Origin: Nitrospirota bacterium
Lineage (GTDB): Bacteria; Nitrospirota; Thermodesulfovibrionia; Thermodesulfovibrionales; SM23-35
DNA: 64,000 nt
Assembly: GCA_040754395.1 (NCBI GenBank)
Contig: JBFMCL010000003.1
Coordinates: 91,464-155,463, forward strand
Reading direction: 5' to 3'
The translations under genes and the position numbers were made by a program. The notes below the pieces were generated by a model, which had not been told where the DNA came from, did not search any database, and worked only from the letters and a program-made list of their open reading frames with translations. Below are positions 1-8,350 of the stretch, one piece after another (position 1 is the stretch's first letter; each line of letters begins with the position of its first letter).

Positions 1-317
1 CAGGGACTGCCGGCCTGTTCCGCTAGGACCGTTTCGCGGTAAAGGTGGTATGTCTCAGGCGAGATGATTCTGACAAATTCCGGCGGGAGGGGAATGATCT
101 GCAACCCTGCATATGCCAGGAGGCACAGCAGGGGGATAATGCCGGGCATCTCGTAAAGAAAAGGGTCTTTTTTCCTGACATTCCTGAGCAGAAGCAGCAA
201 CAGGGCAGCGATGGAAGTGGTCTCCATGATGACCAGTGACCAGAGTTCGACAGCGCCAAAGGCAAGAGGGGAAAAGATCAGAATACACAAAAAAAGTATA
301 GAAATAGTTCTGGTCAT
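1..317 (-). CDS. O-antigen ligase/polymerase-like membrane protein, N-terminal part (cut by window edge)
   Basis: The ATG at 317 opens a frame that runs off the left edge without a stop, giving about 105 residues. The visible part begins with a hydrophobic segment (about residues 4-22) containing FSPLAFGAVELWS, then a second one (about 29-45), a short Lys/Arg-rich turn (RNVRKKD) and a third (about 58-77). The 'PLAFGaVe.WS' opening is typical of Wzy/WaaL-type O-antigen ligase or polymerase proteins in exopolysaccharide operons. It lies 58 bp downstream of the Wzz-kinase gene on the same strand, so it is probably the fourth gene of that operon and would polymerise or transfer repeat units in the inner membrane. 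The catalytic loop lies outside the window, so the family call rests on the N-terminus and context. Confidence 0.6.
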   Translation of the reverse strand, partial: MTRTISILFLCILIFSPLAFGAVELWSLVIMETTSIAALLLLLLRNVRKKDPFLYEMPGIIPLLCLLAYAGLQIIPLPPEFVRIISPETYHLYRETVLAEQAGSP

Positions 318-375
318 TCTCAATTTTTCCAGTAATTATAGCAGGCACGGGGAAAAAAGCAATCAGGGAGAAACT

Positions 376-2487
376 TTATGACTGTTTTGTGTTTTCTGCT
401 TCACTTGCGGGATAGTAATTGTAATACTGGTAATAGTACTGATCGCTCTTTTTTACGTCAAATCCGTTGATTACTATTCCGAGGACGCGGGTTTCGATAT
501 CGGTCTCACGTCTTCCTTTCAGGAATTTCAGGCCCCTGTCAACGATATCGTATGTTGTTTTGCCCGCCTTTGTCACAATGATTGTCCCGTCAAGTATCTT
601 GCTCAGAATCAGGCTGTCGGTTACTGTCATGAGGGGTGGGGAATCCCAGACTATCACGTCGAACCTTTCGTTCAGCAGACTTATCAGTTCACTCATCCTG
701 CCCGACCCGAGGAGTTCCGAGGGATTGGGAGGAACCGGACCGGACGGGATAACCGTAAGGTTTGTGAGCGGCCTTTTATATACTGTCTCGATATCAGTGG
801 TAGCCCCCGCCAGATAGGTGCTCAAGCCGCTCAGGTTATTGAGCCTGAATACCGTATGGATCCGCGGCTTCCTGAGGTCACCATCTATGAGCATCACCGA
901 ATATCCTGATCTTGCGATGGTAATCGCCAGGTTCACTGAAGTTACTGTTTTGCCCTCATTCGGCCCCATGCTGGTGATCTGGATATTCTGCGGCGGTCTT
1001 GTTGCGGAGGACAGCATGATAGCCGTCCTGATCGTCTTGTAGCTTTCAGCATGCACAGACTGCGGTTCCTTGAGAATAATATCCTCGATATTCTCGTCCT
1101 TAGTGTCAAGCAGTGGCACAACGCCAAGGACCGGTACTCCCAGTCGTGCTTCAGCATCTTCAGGCGCTTTGACGGTGTTGTCAAGATATTCGATGAAGAA
1201 GGCAAGACCGATACCGCCAAAAAGACCGACAATTATCCCGAGCAGGATATTCAGGGATTTTCTCGGCTTCACCGGAGAAGAAGGCTTTTCAGCTTTTTCG
1301 ACCACCCAAACATTCACGCTCTGGATCTCTTCCGTAACGCTCTGTTCTTTCATCCTTTTGATGAGCGCGTCATAGAGCTGCCTGTTCGTATCAACCTCCC
1401 TTGACAACACGCCGTACTGGATGAATTTCTCATTGAGATCCATCGCTTCTGCCTTGGTACCGGAAAACATTCTCCGGAGACTTGATTCATTTGACCTTGC
1501 AAGATCGTATTCTGTTTTAATCGACCCGATTACCCTTCTGGTCTCCTGATCCCTTTTTTGCTGGAGAACCCTCAGTTCTTCCTCTGCCTTTATCATCGAA
1601 GGATGCTTCTTCCCGAACTTCTTTGACAGTTCCTCGATATTCTGTTCCGCCTTCAGGATCTGACTTCTCAGGGACTGAATGGTCGGCTCCGATGAGACAG
1701 CAGGAATAGTCTCGGCATCACGCAAGTTGCCGGACAGTCCGGTAACCTTGTTATAGAGCGCTTCCAGCTCCTTCCGTTTTGTCTCCGCCCTGACCAGCTG
1801 GGTATTCAGCTCGCTGAGTTTCTCAGGCGTCAGGGCAACCTTGTCCTGCAGGGTGACGATATTATTGGCCCTCATATATTCCTGGAGCGCCTTTTCCGAC
1901 TTTTCGAGCTTTGCCTTTTCCTCTTCCGCCTTCTTCGTCATCCACTCTATGGAATACCGGGAAGAAGTCATCCTCATTTCCAGTATTTCCTCTATGTAAG
2001 CCCTCGCAACAGAATTGGCGATCAGGGCGGCGAAATCAGGATTCGTCGACATGAAGCTGAGATTGACAATCTTGCTGTTCTTAATGGGGCTCACAATGAT
2101 GCTGCCGCTTACTATGTCAGCAAGAATATCCGCTTTCGATCTCCCCCCGTCCGGGGTAATTTTCTCCCCTTTGAAATACGATTCATAGGTGCTCTCAAGC
2201 GAAAGCATCCTGACAACCTTTTGTGCAACAGAAGTACTTTTTATGAGCTGATACTGGGTCTCATAGAATTCCGGGTCATAGGGGGAATAATACGGATACA
2301 TCATGGTCAGGTTGTAGGGTTCCACCCTCTCAATAAGCACTTTTGTGGATGCCTGATAAACCGGTGTTGTAGAGAACGTGCCTATCAGGACAATGATAAA
2401 TACGATCGTAAAGAAGGTATAGACAGTATACCTCCTTTTATAGATAATCTTCAGGTAGTCCCGTAAATGTATCTCTCTCTCGTCCAT
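376..2487 (-). CDS. Wzz/GumC-type chain-length regulator fused to tyrosine autokinase
   Basis: 703 residues. The N-terminus (about 20-45) is a membrane segment followed by a Wzz domain (PVYQASTKVLIE), then long coiled-coil stretches (about 170-400) and a second membrane segment near 415-440. The C-terminal third is a bacterial tyrosine kinase: Walker A GPNEGKT near 505-513, Walker A' VMLIDGDLRKPR near 529-540, Walker B DVIVWDSPP near 608-616, and a Tyr cluster (QYYYQYYNYYP, about 682-692) as autophosphorylation tail. Such fused proteins (ExoP/EpsB type) set polymer length and drive export across the inner membrane. It starts 3 bp after the Wza-type gene and is followed by a ligase-like gene. 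The P-loop has Asn where most relatives have Gly before EGKT. Confidence 0.93.
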   Translation of the reverse strand: MDEREIHLRDYLKIIYKRRYTVYTFFTIVFIIVLIGTFSTTPVYQASTKVLIERVEPYNLTMMYPYYSPYDPEFYETQYQLIKSTSVAQKVVRMLSLESTYESYFKGEKITPDGGRSKADILADIVSGSIIVSPIKNSKIVNLSFMSTNPDFAALIANSVARAYIEEILEMRMTSSRYSIEWMTKKAEEEKAKLEKSEKALQEYMRANNIVTLQDKVALTPEKLSELNTQLVRAETKRKELEALYNKVTGLSGNLRDAETIPAVSSEPTIQSLRSQILKAEQNIEELSKKFGKKHPSMIKAEEELRVLQQKRDQETRRVIGSIKTEYDLARSNESSLRRMFSGTKAEAMDLNEKFIQYGVLSREVDTNRQLYDALIKRMKEQSVTEEIQSVNVWVVEKAEKPSSPVKPRKSLNILLGIIVGLFGGIGLAFFIEYLDNTVKAPEDAEARLGVPVLGVVPLLDTKDENIEDIILKEPQSVHAESYKTIRTAIMLSSATRPPQNIQITSMGPNEGKTVTSVNLAITIARSGYSVMLIDGDLRKPRIHTVFRLNNLSGLSTYLAGATTDIETVYKRPLTNLTVIPSGPVPPNPSELLGSGRMSELISLLNERFDVIVWDSPPLMTVTDSLILSKILDGTIIVTKAGKTTYDIVDRGLKFLKGRRETDIETRVLGIVINGFDVKKSDQYYYQYYNYYPASEAENTKQS

Positions 2488-2490
2488 ATG

Positions 2491-3285
2491 CTAAAAGAAA
2501 CTTTCCGGCACGACAATTACGTCATCGGGCAAGACGGGTTCATCCATATGCGCTTTCTCGATAACTTTCTCCTTCCCGTACACCTTTCTGATAATCTTTA
2601 CCCTGCCTTTCGACGCCTTGTCGGAAAAGCCGCCTCCCATGGTAATGGCTTTTATGACGGTCGTGCCCTCTTCATATTTGTATGCATCAGGTTTTTTCAC
2701 TTCGCCGGTGACATAGAACACCCCCGCCTTTGATATGTAAACACTGTCTCCATCGACAATCAGGATGTCAAGCGAGGTGTCTCCTTTTTCGATGATGCCA
2801 TTCAGGTCAATATTGATAATGGTTTCCTGCTTGTCTGAGGCATCTGCTTTCCTTTTGATGATTGCCTTGTCCCCTGCATCCTTTGTCAGGCCCCCTGCCT
2901 CAGAGAGAAGTGCGAGGAATGTCGTCTGCCCGGGAAGGACATAAAGGCCCGGCTTCTTTACTTCTCCCATGATGAATGCTTTTTTGCTTCTGAATTCCTG
3001 GATGAAAATATTTACCTGCGGGTTAACCACATACCCGTCGGCAAGGCAGGCCGCAATTTTCCGGGTAATCTCCTGCAGCGTCTGTCCCTTGACTTCAATC
3101 TGGCCGATAAGGGGAAACACAATTACTCCGTCTCCGCTCACCCTTGAGGTAGTAGTCAGGTCTTCATGGTCATAGACAGTTATTTTCAGCACATCTCCTT
3201 CACCGACAACATAATCCTGGGCATACAATAATGGGACTGCACAGAAGAGAAGTGCAACTGTGAACAATGAAACAATCACTCTCAT
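2491..3285 (-). CDS. Polysaccharide export protein, Wza/EpsE family
   Basis: 264 residues with a Sec signal peptide (MRVIVSLFTVALLFCAVPLLYA, cleaved near 22) and no lipobox Cys. The mature start YVVGEGDVLKITVYDHEDL is the polysaccharide biosynthesis/export (Poly_export) signature, and the rest (from about 100) carries two SLBB-like repeats, each marked by a GEVKKPG/GEVKKPDAY turn. Wza-family proteins form the periplasmic/outer-membrane channel that receives polymer from the Wzz-kinase, whose gene follows 3 bp later. Lacking the C-terminal outer-membrane helix and lipid anchor of E. coli Wza, it probably works with the beta-barrel protein encoded just upstream. Confidence 0.92.
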   Translation of the reverse strand: MRVIVSLFTVALLFCAVPLLYAQDYVVGEGDVLKITVYDHEDLTTTSRVSGDGVIVFPLIGQIEVKGQTLQEITRKIAACLADGYVVNPQVNIFIQEFRSKKAFIMGEVKKPGLYVLPGQTTFLALLSEAGGLTKDAGDKAIIKRKADASDKQETIINIDLNGIIEKGDTSLDILIVDGDSVYISKAGVFYVTGEVKKPDAYKYEEGTTVIKAITMGGGFSDKASKGRVKIIRKVYGKEKVIEKAHMDEPVLPDDVIVVPESFF

Positions 3286-3356
3286 ACCTTAATTATATTA
3301 TAAATGCGGGGGAATGTTAAATGTGTCAAGCGGAGTTTGTTATGCAATAGCGGCAA

Positions 3357-5447
3357 TTACAGAGATCCTATTATTCTCATGAATATGGTGTTGCTGACAT
3401 AGTCGAAATCAGAGAAGCTGGAATCCCTCTGGCTGTATATATAACCAAGATCTAATTCCAGCCATTCCCTGAACTTATACTGAAGCGCAAAGGCTCCAAA
3501 ATAGTAATCATCATCCAGTGTCCCTGTGATGCCGTCATGCCTAATGTCTCCCTTATATTTATCGTTCCGGTAGGAGAATTTGGCATCAGCGGTAATCTTT
3601 CCGGTTATCCTCTGCAGGTACTCGACCTCGACCGCATTGGAAAACACAAAATCGGTCCCGGAGATATTTGTTTCATTTGTTCTCCGGGATGCCTTCAGGA
3701 TCAGGGATGTCTTCGGGGTAAATTTATGGTCAATCTGTGCCTCAAGGATAAAATCTTTGCTCGTCGGTATGTCTGAACCGGTAAAGTCCTTCACCCCATA
3801 GCCTGCCTTCATGTTCCCCTTCGACTTTGCGGTAATATCCCATTCAATACCACCGAAGTAATGGTGTTCCCGGCTGTCGTATGCAGAGTCTGAGCGGTAT
3901 CTGACATCAAGGAATTCATATTCAACAAACAGCGCTGTTTTGGGACGGAACTTGTAGAAGATATATCCTGAGAATGCATTGTCATCACGGTCCCTGAAGT
4001 CGTTTCTTGAAGCGGCATAGTTCACCAGAAAATTGGTATAATCCACCCTGAACTTCAGCCGCTCAGTAGCTTCATAGGTGACTATTGCATTGGCAAGGTT
4101 CGAATGATATTTATCCAGTTTTGAAGAGATGCCTGTTCCCCTGATATCGTGCGAAGCGATAAACTGGTCGACCAGCTCTATCGAAAGCCCTCCCCTCAGA
4201 TTATACTGGAGAAGTCCCTCTGCCTTATGGTTGACGGTATTCTCAGAGGAATATTTCGAAAACAGCTCGATATCCGCATTGTAATATAAGTACGTCTGAT
4301 AGCGCCTGAAGGTTTCCGGGCTGAACCTGCTCAGGCTGAATCCGCCCGGTGACAAATTGGACGTATCTATATGCAATAATTTTTCGTATACATGGGGTAC
4401 CGTCAGCCATATGCCGGGCGAGATAACAGTAATGAAATCGCTCTTTTTGTCCCTATTGCCGAAAAACACATTGTCAGTATAATATTCGGTTACAGAAAGA
4501 AACGGATGGATGTAACCTCCCCGTCTGCCGAGCACCTCTTCGGTAGGTCTGCCCTTTACCGTACCGATAGGCTCAGCTTCAACTGCAAGTCTTCCTGCCG
4601 GAATCTCATGGCTTGTCCCGGCAGGAGGCGAACCTTCTTCTGCTGGACCTGCGAGTTCTTTCACGAGCATTGTTTCGGCGGAAGGCTGCTTGCCGATGGA
4701 TAGTTGTTGATGAGGAATATCGGACTGTGTTTCCGAAGCAGATCCAGAATCTCCTGACCGGCCTTCTTCAGTTGAAAAGTTTTCATCTGTTACTGCTGGT
4801 TCAACCGGAGGCGGGGTTTGGGACGGGATTACGGTACGGTCAGCACCAGCGGAAACGACCGATTTCTCTGTCACTGCACGGTATTCCGCGTAAACTGAAA
4901 AAACCATAAGATTATTGCTGCCCATCTTGCTTTGAACCGTTGTCGCATATCCCTGCGCTTCTAATTCTTCTGAATATTTTTTCGCTTCGCCTTCATCCTG
5001 AAAAAACTTCAGTAATGCAACCGGTTTCTGTGATGTATCGTCCGGAACATCTCCAGAGAATTGTTCGGCACCTGGCTGTTCTCCTCTGGCCTGATCCGCT
5101 TCATTAATACGCGCTGTTTCCTGATACGATTCCTGCGTTACCTGGTCCCGCATTCCCGCGTCTTCCGGCAATTTATCGTCTTTCCTGACAAAAACCCGGT
5201 AGAGTATCTTCTTGTTTTTTGCGGTGTCTTTCCTGAGAAATGCCTCTTTCCCCTGTTGCGTGAGTGCCTTGACGACTTTTTGCGCATTCTTCTGGATACT
5301 GAAGGCACCTATCTGCTCGAGAGAGGCAGAGGTACCTTTTCCGTCATTCTCCTGCAATGAGAAAGGGGCTGTTTTTTCTTCAGAATAGAGTGTTCCGGGA
5401 TCGAGAAATGCACATAGTATGAGGAGGACAATCCATGTTTGCATCAT
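3357..5447 (-). CDS. Outer-membrane beta-barrel protein with SPOR-like region, exopolysaccharide secretion
   Basis: 696 residues from the ATG at 5447 (a second ATG follows at 5444). The frame stays open to 5522, but that position lies in the -35 box of the operon promoter, so the shorter form with a clean signal peptide (MMQTWIVLLILCAFL) is preferred. After the signal come two regions resembling SPOR domains (about 45-85 and 140-195), a Pro/Ser/Glu-rich linker (about 200-310), and a C-terminal half of alternating amphipathic strands starting at GGYIHPFLSVTEYYTDNVFFG, typical of beta-barrel proteins found in exopolysaccharide loci. Its likely role is outer-membrane export or anchoring of the polymer. 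It is the first gene of the operon; assignment to a precise barrel family is uncertain. Confidence 0.75.
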   Translation of the reverse strand: MMQTWIVLLILCAFLDPGTLYSEEKTAPFSLQENDGKGTSASLEQIGAFSIQKNAQKVVKALTQQGKEAFLRKDTAKNKKILYRVFVRKDDKLPEDAGMRDQVTQESYQETARINEADQARGEQPGAEQFSGDVPDDTSQKPVALLKFFQDEGEAKKYSEELEAQGYATTVQSKMGSNNLMVFSVYAEYRAVTEKSVVSAGADRTVIPSQTPPPVEPAVTDENFSTEEGRSGDSGSASETQSDIPHQQLSIGKQPSAETMLVKELAGPAEEGSPPAGTSHEIPAGRLAVEAEPIGTVKGRPTEEVLGRRGGYIHPFLSVTEYYTDNVFFGNRDKKSDFITVISPGIWLTVPHVYEKLLHIDTSNLSPGGFSLSRFSPETFRRYQTYLYYNADIELFSKYSSENTVNHKAEGLLQYNLRGGLSIELVDQFIASHDIRGTGISSKLDKYHSNLANAIVTYEATERLKFRVDYTNFLVNYAASRNDFRDRDDNAFSGYIFYKFRPKTALFVEYEFLDVRYRSDSAYDSREHHYFGGIEWDITAKSKGNMKAGYGVKDFTGSDIPTSKDFILEAQIDHKFTPKTSLILKASRRTNETNISGTDFVFSNAVEVEYLQRITGKITADAKFSYRNDKYKGDIRHDGITGTLDDDYYFGAFALQYKFREWLELDLGYIYSQRDSSFSDFDYVSNTIFMRIIGSL

Positions 5448-5474
5448 TTTTAGGTTATTTCGTTTTCTGTACAC

Positions 5475-5522
5475 AGCAAACTTTTTATACAAAAGAATAT
5501 AAAAAGTTTGCTTTAAAGTCAA
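5475..5522 (-). promoter_or_regulatory. Promoter with perfect 15-bp inverted repeat for the exopolysaccharide operon
   Basis: On the minus strand TTGACT (5517-5522) and TATTCT (5494-5499) are separated by 17 bp. The -10 box lies between the arms of a perfect inverted repeat: AGCAAACTTTTTATA at 5475-5489 and its exact complement at 5498-5512, with an 8-nt spacer. The predicted start near 5487 falls inside the repeat, so the element could be a repressor/activator operator or a hairpin at the very 5' end of the mRNA. The same hairpin also lies upstream of the divergent gene at 5620. Confidence 0.7.
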
Positions 5523-5619
5523 GAAAAATGTTTTATTGCATAGATATTACAGCTTTTTCTGAAACTAATGCTTCGACTTTTTGCTCCCTCCCTGCTATAC
5601 TTTTTTCAGGAGGTGCGCC

Positions 5620-6375
5620 ATGCGGTACATTTACTACATCATTATAATATTCCTTGGATTATCAGCAGTGATCGGATACGAACTGAGGAGCAGGGATAAA
5701 GTATCAAAAGATGCCGCCATCATTATCAACGACAGAACCATACCCGTTGAAGAATTCAACCGTCTTTACTCCACAAAACCGCCTGACATGAGGGAGAAAA
5801 GTGATTTCATCAACTCCCTGATCACAAAAGAACTCCTTTTGCAGGAATCGAGGAAAACAGGGATAGACAGGGAAGAATCCTTCAGGAGGTCAATACAGAA
5901 CTACTACGAGCAGTCCCTGATAAAACTGCTCATCGACAGGAAATTCGCCACTATGCACATTGAACTCGATGAGAATGAATTCAACAGATATATGTCCCAT
6001 ATCAACAGGAGACTGCATGTAACGATCTTCACGTTCAAAACTCTGGAAGAGGCCAGACGGGGGGGTTACAGAGAAGAGGAACGAAAAACCATCTCCTTTG
6101 GTGACCTTGCCAAAGACATGCGGGAACATCTTACCGAACTCAGGGAGGGAGAAACCTCCGAACCGGTAAAGATGGGAGATTCATACGTTGCAGTAAGGCT
6201 TGACAGGGCAGAAATCATCCCCGGAGAAATGCCGTCGGACACCGAGCGGGAGATGATCAGGAAGATGTTGCTTAATGAGAAGAAAGAGAAGGCGATAAAC
6301 GACTGGATCGCTGACCTCAGAAACAGGGCGTCGGTAAAAATACTGATAAACGAGGGGGAACAGGGGGAGAAATGA
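5620..6375 (+). CDS. SurA/PpiC-like periplasmic folding factor, membrane-anchored
   Basis: 251 residues from the ATG at 5620, chosen because AGGAGG stands 5 nt upstream; a longer TTG reading exists but lacks a ribosome site. An N-terminal membrane segment (YIYYIIIIFLGLSAVIGY, about 3-20) is followed by a SurA-N-like helical region with VNGxx-type entry (IIINDRTIPVEEFNRLY) and then a short parvulin-like stretch (LREGETSEPVKMGDSYVAVRL, the usual 'G..S.PV....G' pattern). The PPIase domain looks shortened, so chaperone activity may outweigh isomerase activity. The stop overlaps the next gene's ATG by 4 bp, indicating co-translation. Confidence 0.7.
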   Translation: MRYIYYIIIIFLGLSAVIGYELRSRDKVSKDAAIIINDRTIPVEEFNRLYSTKPPDMREKSDFINSLITKELLLQESRKTGIDREESFRRSIQNYYEQSLIKLLIDRKFATMHIELDENEFNRYMSHINRRLHVTIFTFKTLEEARRGGYREEERKTISFGDLAKDMREHLTELREGETSEPVKMGDSYVAVRLDRAEIIPGEMPSDTEREMIRKMLLNEKKEKAINDWIADLRNRASVKILINEGEQGEK

Positions 6376-6977
6376 AAAGAACATGGAGGAGGAGAAACTA
6401 CTTTATAAAAAAAGAACTTCAGGGGAAATACATCTTCAGTTTTTTCATCTTCGTAGTTCTCGGCGGCATTATCTTTACGCTGATCTTCAGCATGCTTTCT
6501 GCCAACACGCTGACGATTGTGTATGATAATTACAGCCTCCAGATAGGCAAAACACCCTTAATCCTCCTGAAAGAGATTCTCAGCGCGCACTGGATATTCA
6601 TCATTACAGCCGGCCTGGGTGTTGTTATTGTCTCGATGTTCCTTACCCACCGTTTTGCCGGCCCGATGTACCGGTTCGAAAAATCCCTGGAGGAAATGAA
6701 CGCCGGAAATCTGAATTTTCACATCAGGTTGAGGAAAAAGGATGAGGGAAAGGAACTGGCCGCAATGATAAACCGGCTGATCGACACGCTTTCTGCAAAT
6801 ATCAATGAAATACGCCATTTGACGGGCGAGATTGAACGTTCCGCTTCAGAAGCATCACAAGCTCTCAGCAGGAGTGAACAGTGCAGGGAAGCAACAGCCG
6901 AAATAGACAAGGTGCGGGATTCGGCAAAAAGGATCAGGGACATACTATCCCATTTCACAACAAAGAATAATGCATAG
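6372..6977 (+). CDS. Two-TM HAMP-domain protein
   Basis: 201 residues. Two membrane segments (about 20-45 and 73-92) flank a short periplasmic loop of about 25 residues; the second is followed directly by a HAMP domain (THRFAGPMYRFEKSLEEMNAGNL, with the conserved P and the LxxM...G pattern) and a C-terminal coiled coil (about 145-195) rich in Glu, Ala and Ser. It has no kinase, cyclase or methyl-accepting output domain, so it resembles the input half of a sensor. It may signal through another protein or only form a membrane scaffold. It overlaps the preceding gene by 4 bp and is followed 2 bp later by the HEXXH protein. Confidence 0.75.
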   Translation: MKRTWRRRNYFIKKELQGKYIFSFFIFVVLGGIIFTLIFSMLSANTLTIVYDNYSLQIGKTPLILLKEILSAHWIFIITAGLGVVIVSMFLTHRFAGPMYRFEKSLEEMNAGNLNFHIRLRKKDEGKELAAMINRLIDTLSANINEIRHLTGEIERSASEASQALSRSEQCREATAEIDKVRDSAKRIRDILSHFTTKNNA

Positions 6978-6979
6978 GT

Positions 6980-7513
6980 ATGCAGGCAATCCTTTTAAAG
7001 GTATTTCTTGTCTGCGTTATTGTCCTGCTGACATCCTCAGGAGCATCGGGCACTGAACTGAAGTCGCGGTTCACGACCGTTGTCTACGAGAATGAAGAAC
7101 AGTTAAGAAGATTCAATAAGGAAATCTATCTCGGAAGCCTCTCCTATCTTCTCAGAAATAAAAAAAGCATTACCGTTGGTGAAGAAGTCAAAAATAAGCT
7201 GGATATCCTTGTCGAGAGGGTGGAATCAATCCTCGAGATGTTTCCGCAGGAAGTCAGATTCACAGTGATGCTTCTTTCCTCGGATAAGGACGTGCAGAAG
7301 ATATACAGGGCAAAATTCGGAAAAGACGTTGAATATATCGCGTTCTATTCCCCAAAGGACAGAACGATATTCGTTTCAGTAAGAGATGTGGATACCGGCA
7401 TCCTCGCGCATGAAATTGCACATGTTATCATAGATTTGTACTATGGAATATCGACTCCCACAAAGATCCATGAAGTGCTTGCGCAGTATGTCGAAAAACA
7501 CCTCATGGATTAG
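6980..7513 (+). CDS. Secreted small peptidase-MA-like protein with HEXXH motif
   Basis: 177 residues with a signal peptide (about 1-24). The C-terminal third contains LAHEIAHVIID, a HEXXH zinc site, followed about 20 residues later by HEVLAQYVE, which matches the 'E..A.Y.E' third-ligand helix seen in peptidase-MA/gluzincin proteins. The fold is very short for a protease: the part before the zinc site is only about 115 residues. It could cleave envelope proteins together with the SurA-like and HAMP proteins encoded directly upstream (spacing 2 bp). Activity is inferred from motif and context only. Confidence 0.6.
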   Translation: MQAILLKVFLVCVIVLLTSSGASGTELKSRFTTVVYENEEQLRRFNKEIYLGSLSYLLRNKKSITVGEEVKNKLDILVERVESILEMFPQEVRFTVMLLSSDKDVQKIYRAKFGKDVEYIAFYSPKDRTIFVSVRDVDTGILAHEIAHVIIDLYYGISTPTKIHEVLAQYVEKHLMD

Positions 7514-7559
7514 GGAATGAAGAACCCTTTCCAACGGCCAGATACCTTCTCAGTATTAC

Positions 7560-8045
7560 TTACGGAGCTGACGGGCTTGCAGGACTCAGAGTTCCGCCTC
7601 CTGGTGCACCGCCGGGCAGACCGATCTCAACAGGAGTAAGACCTCCAGCCAACGCAGGACTGTATCCAAGCCCTGTTTCGAGAATCTCTGCCACAGCCCC
7701 CGGATCTATTCCGGCCTCTATGGCACAGCGCGAGCAGACATCAGAAGTTGTGCCCGCCTCCAGTGCACCGGTAATGATCTGTTCAAGGCTGCCTTCTGCC
7801 TCAATCCCGCATTTGACCACCAAACATGCATCATGGCCCATCAGAATGCAGGTCTTCACCACTTCCTTCGTATTCAGACCTTCGGAGATCGCATTCTTTA
7901 CCACCTTGCAGATGTCCTTGTTTTCATTAAATTTCCTGGCAAGGACATCCCTCAGCGTTTCTTCGGCACCGAGAGATCCTGCGTAAAAGGTGGAAAGCGC
8001 CAGCATGACAGCCGCAAGAAATGTTATTGTTGTTCTTATCTTCAT
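7560..8045 (-). CDS. Secreted Cys-containing protein of unknown function
   Basis: 161 residues; I do not recognise the family. A signal peptide (about 1-26) precedes a helical core with six Cys arranged as DICKVV, KTCILMGHDAC, VVKCG and DVCSRCAIEAG, in which a motif of the form 'C...G....E' recurs two or three times, suggesting internal repeats. The last 35 residues are a low-complexity Gly/Pro/Ser/Ala tail ending SPASPSAP. A good AGGAGG ribosome site precedes the ATG. It converges on the HEXXH gene and has its own strong promoter. The Cys could be disulfides or a metal/haem site; there is no CxxCH. Confidence 0.6.
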   Translation of the reverse strand: MKIRTTITFLAAVMLALSTFYAGSLGAEETLRDVLARKFNENKDICKVVKNAISEGLNTKEVVKTCILMGHDACLVVKCGIEAEGSLEQIITGALEAGTTSDVCSRCAIEAGIDPGAVAEILETGLGYSPALAGGLTPVEIGLPGGAPGGGTLSPASPSAP

Positions 8046-8061
8046 TTTGCCTCCTGCTTTT

Positions 8062-8091
8062 GTTATATCAGAATAAAAAAGACTATGTCAA
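8062..8091 (-). promoter_or_regulatory. Sigma-70-like promoter for the secreted Cys protein
   Basis: On the minus strand TTGACA (8086-8091) and TATAAC (8062-8067) are 18 bp apart. The predicted start near 8055 leaves a leader of about 10 nt that contains the AGGAGG ribosome site of the gene at 8045. Confidence 0.6.
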
Positions 8092-8350
8092 AAAAATATT
8101 TGCAAAAAGCATACCCGAAACCGGACACCTCCATTTGCCAGATAATTTCCATGAGTATTGAATTAATATTATTTTTAAATAACTTATATTATTGCTGCAA
8201 CTAAGTTCTCCATAACCGTCTGACTGCAGACAATACAGGACAAAAAATCGTCAGCATGCCGCCGTAAAATGTCATTACGGAGTCCCCGGGGTCAGGACAC
8301 AGACAACTCCACATCTTTCTGCGTTTTTGATGTATGATAGAAAGCAGACA
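8092..8350. other. Divergent intergenic region upstream of znuA
   Basis: No gene is visible here. The segment 8155-8200 is very AT-rich with imperfect dyad symmetry (TTAATATTATT and AATAACTTATATTATT) and would be the natural place for a Zur-type operator serving znuA, but no canonical Zur box can be recognised by eye. Confidence 0.35.

Noticed and set aside
5448..5522. 25-residue N-terminal extension of the beta-barrel gene
   Set aside because: It would start inside the -35 box of the operon promoter and disrupts a clean signal peptide.
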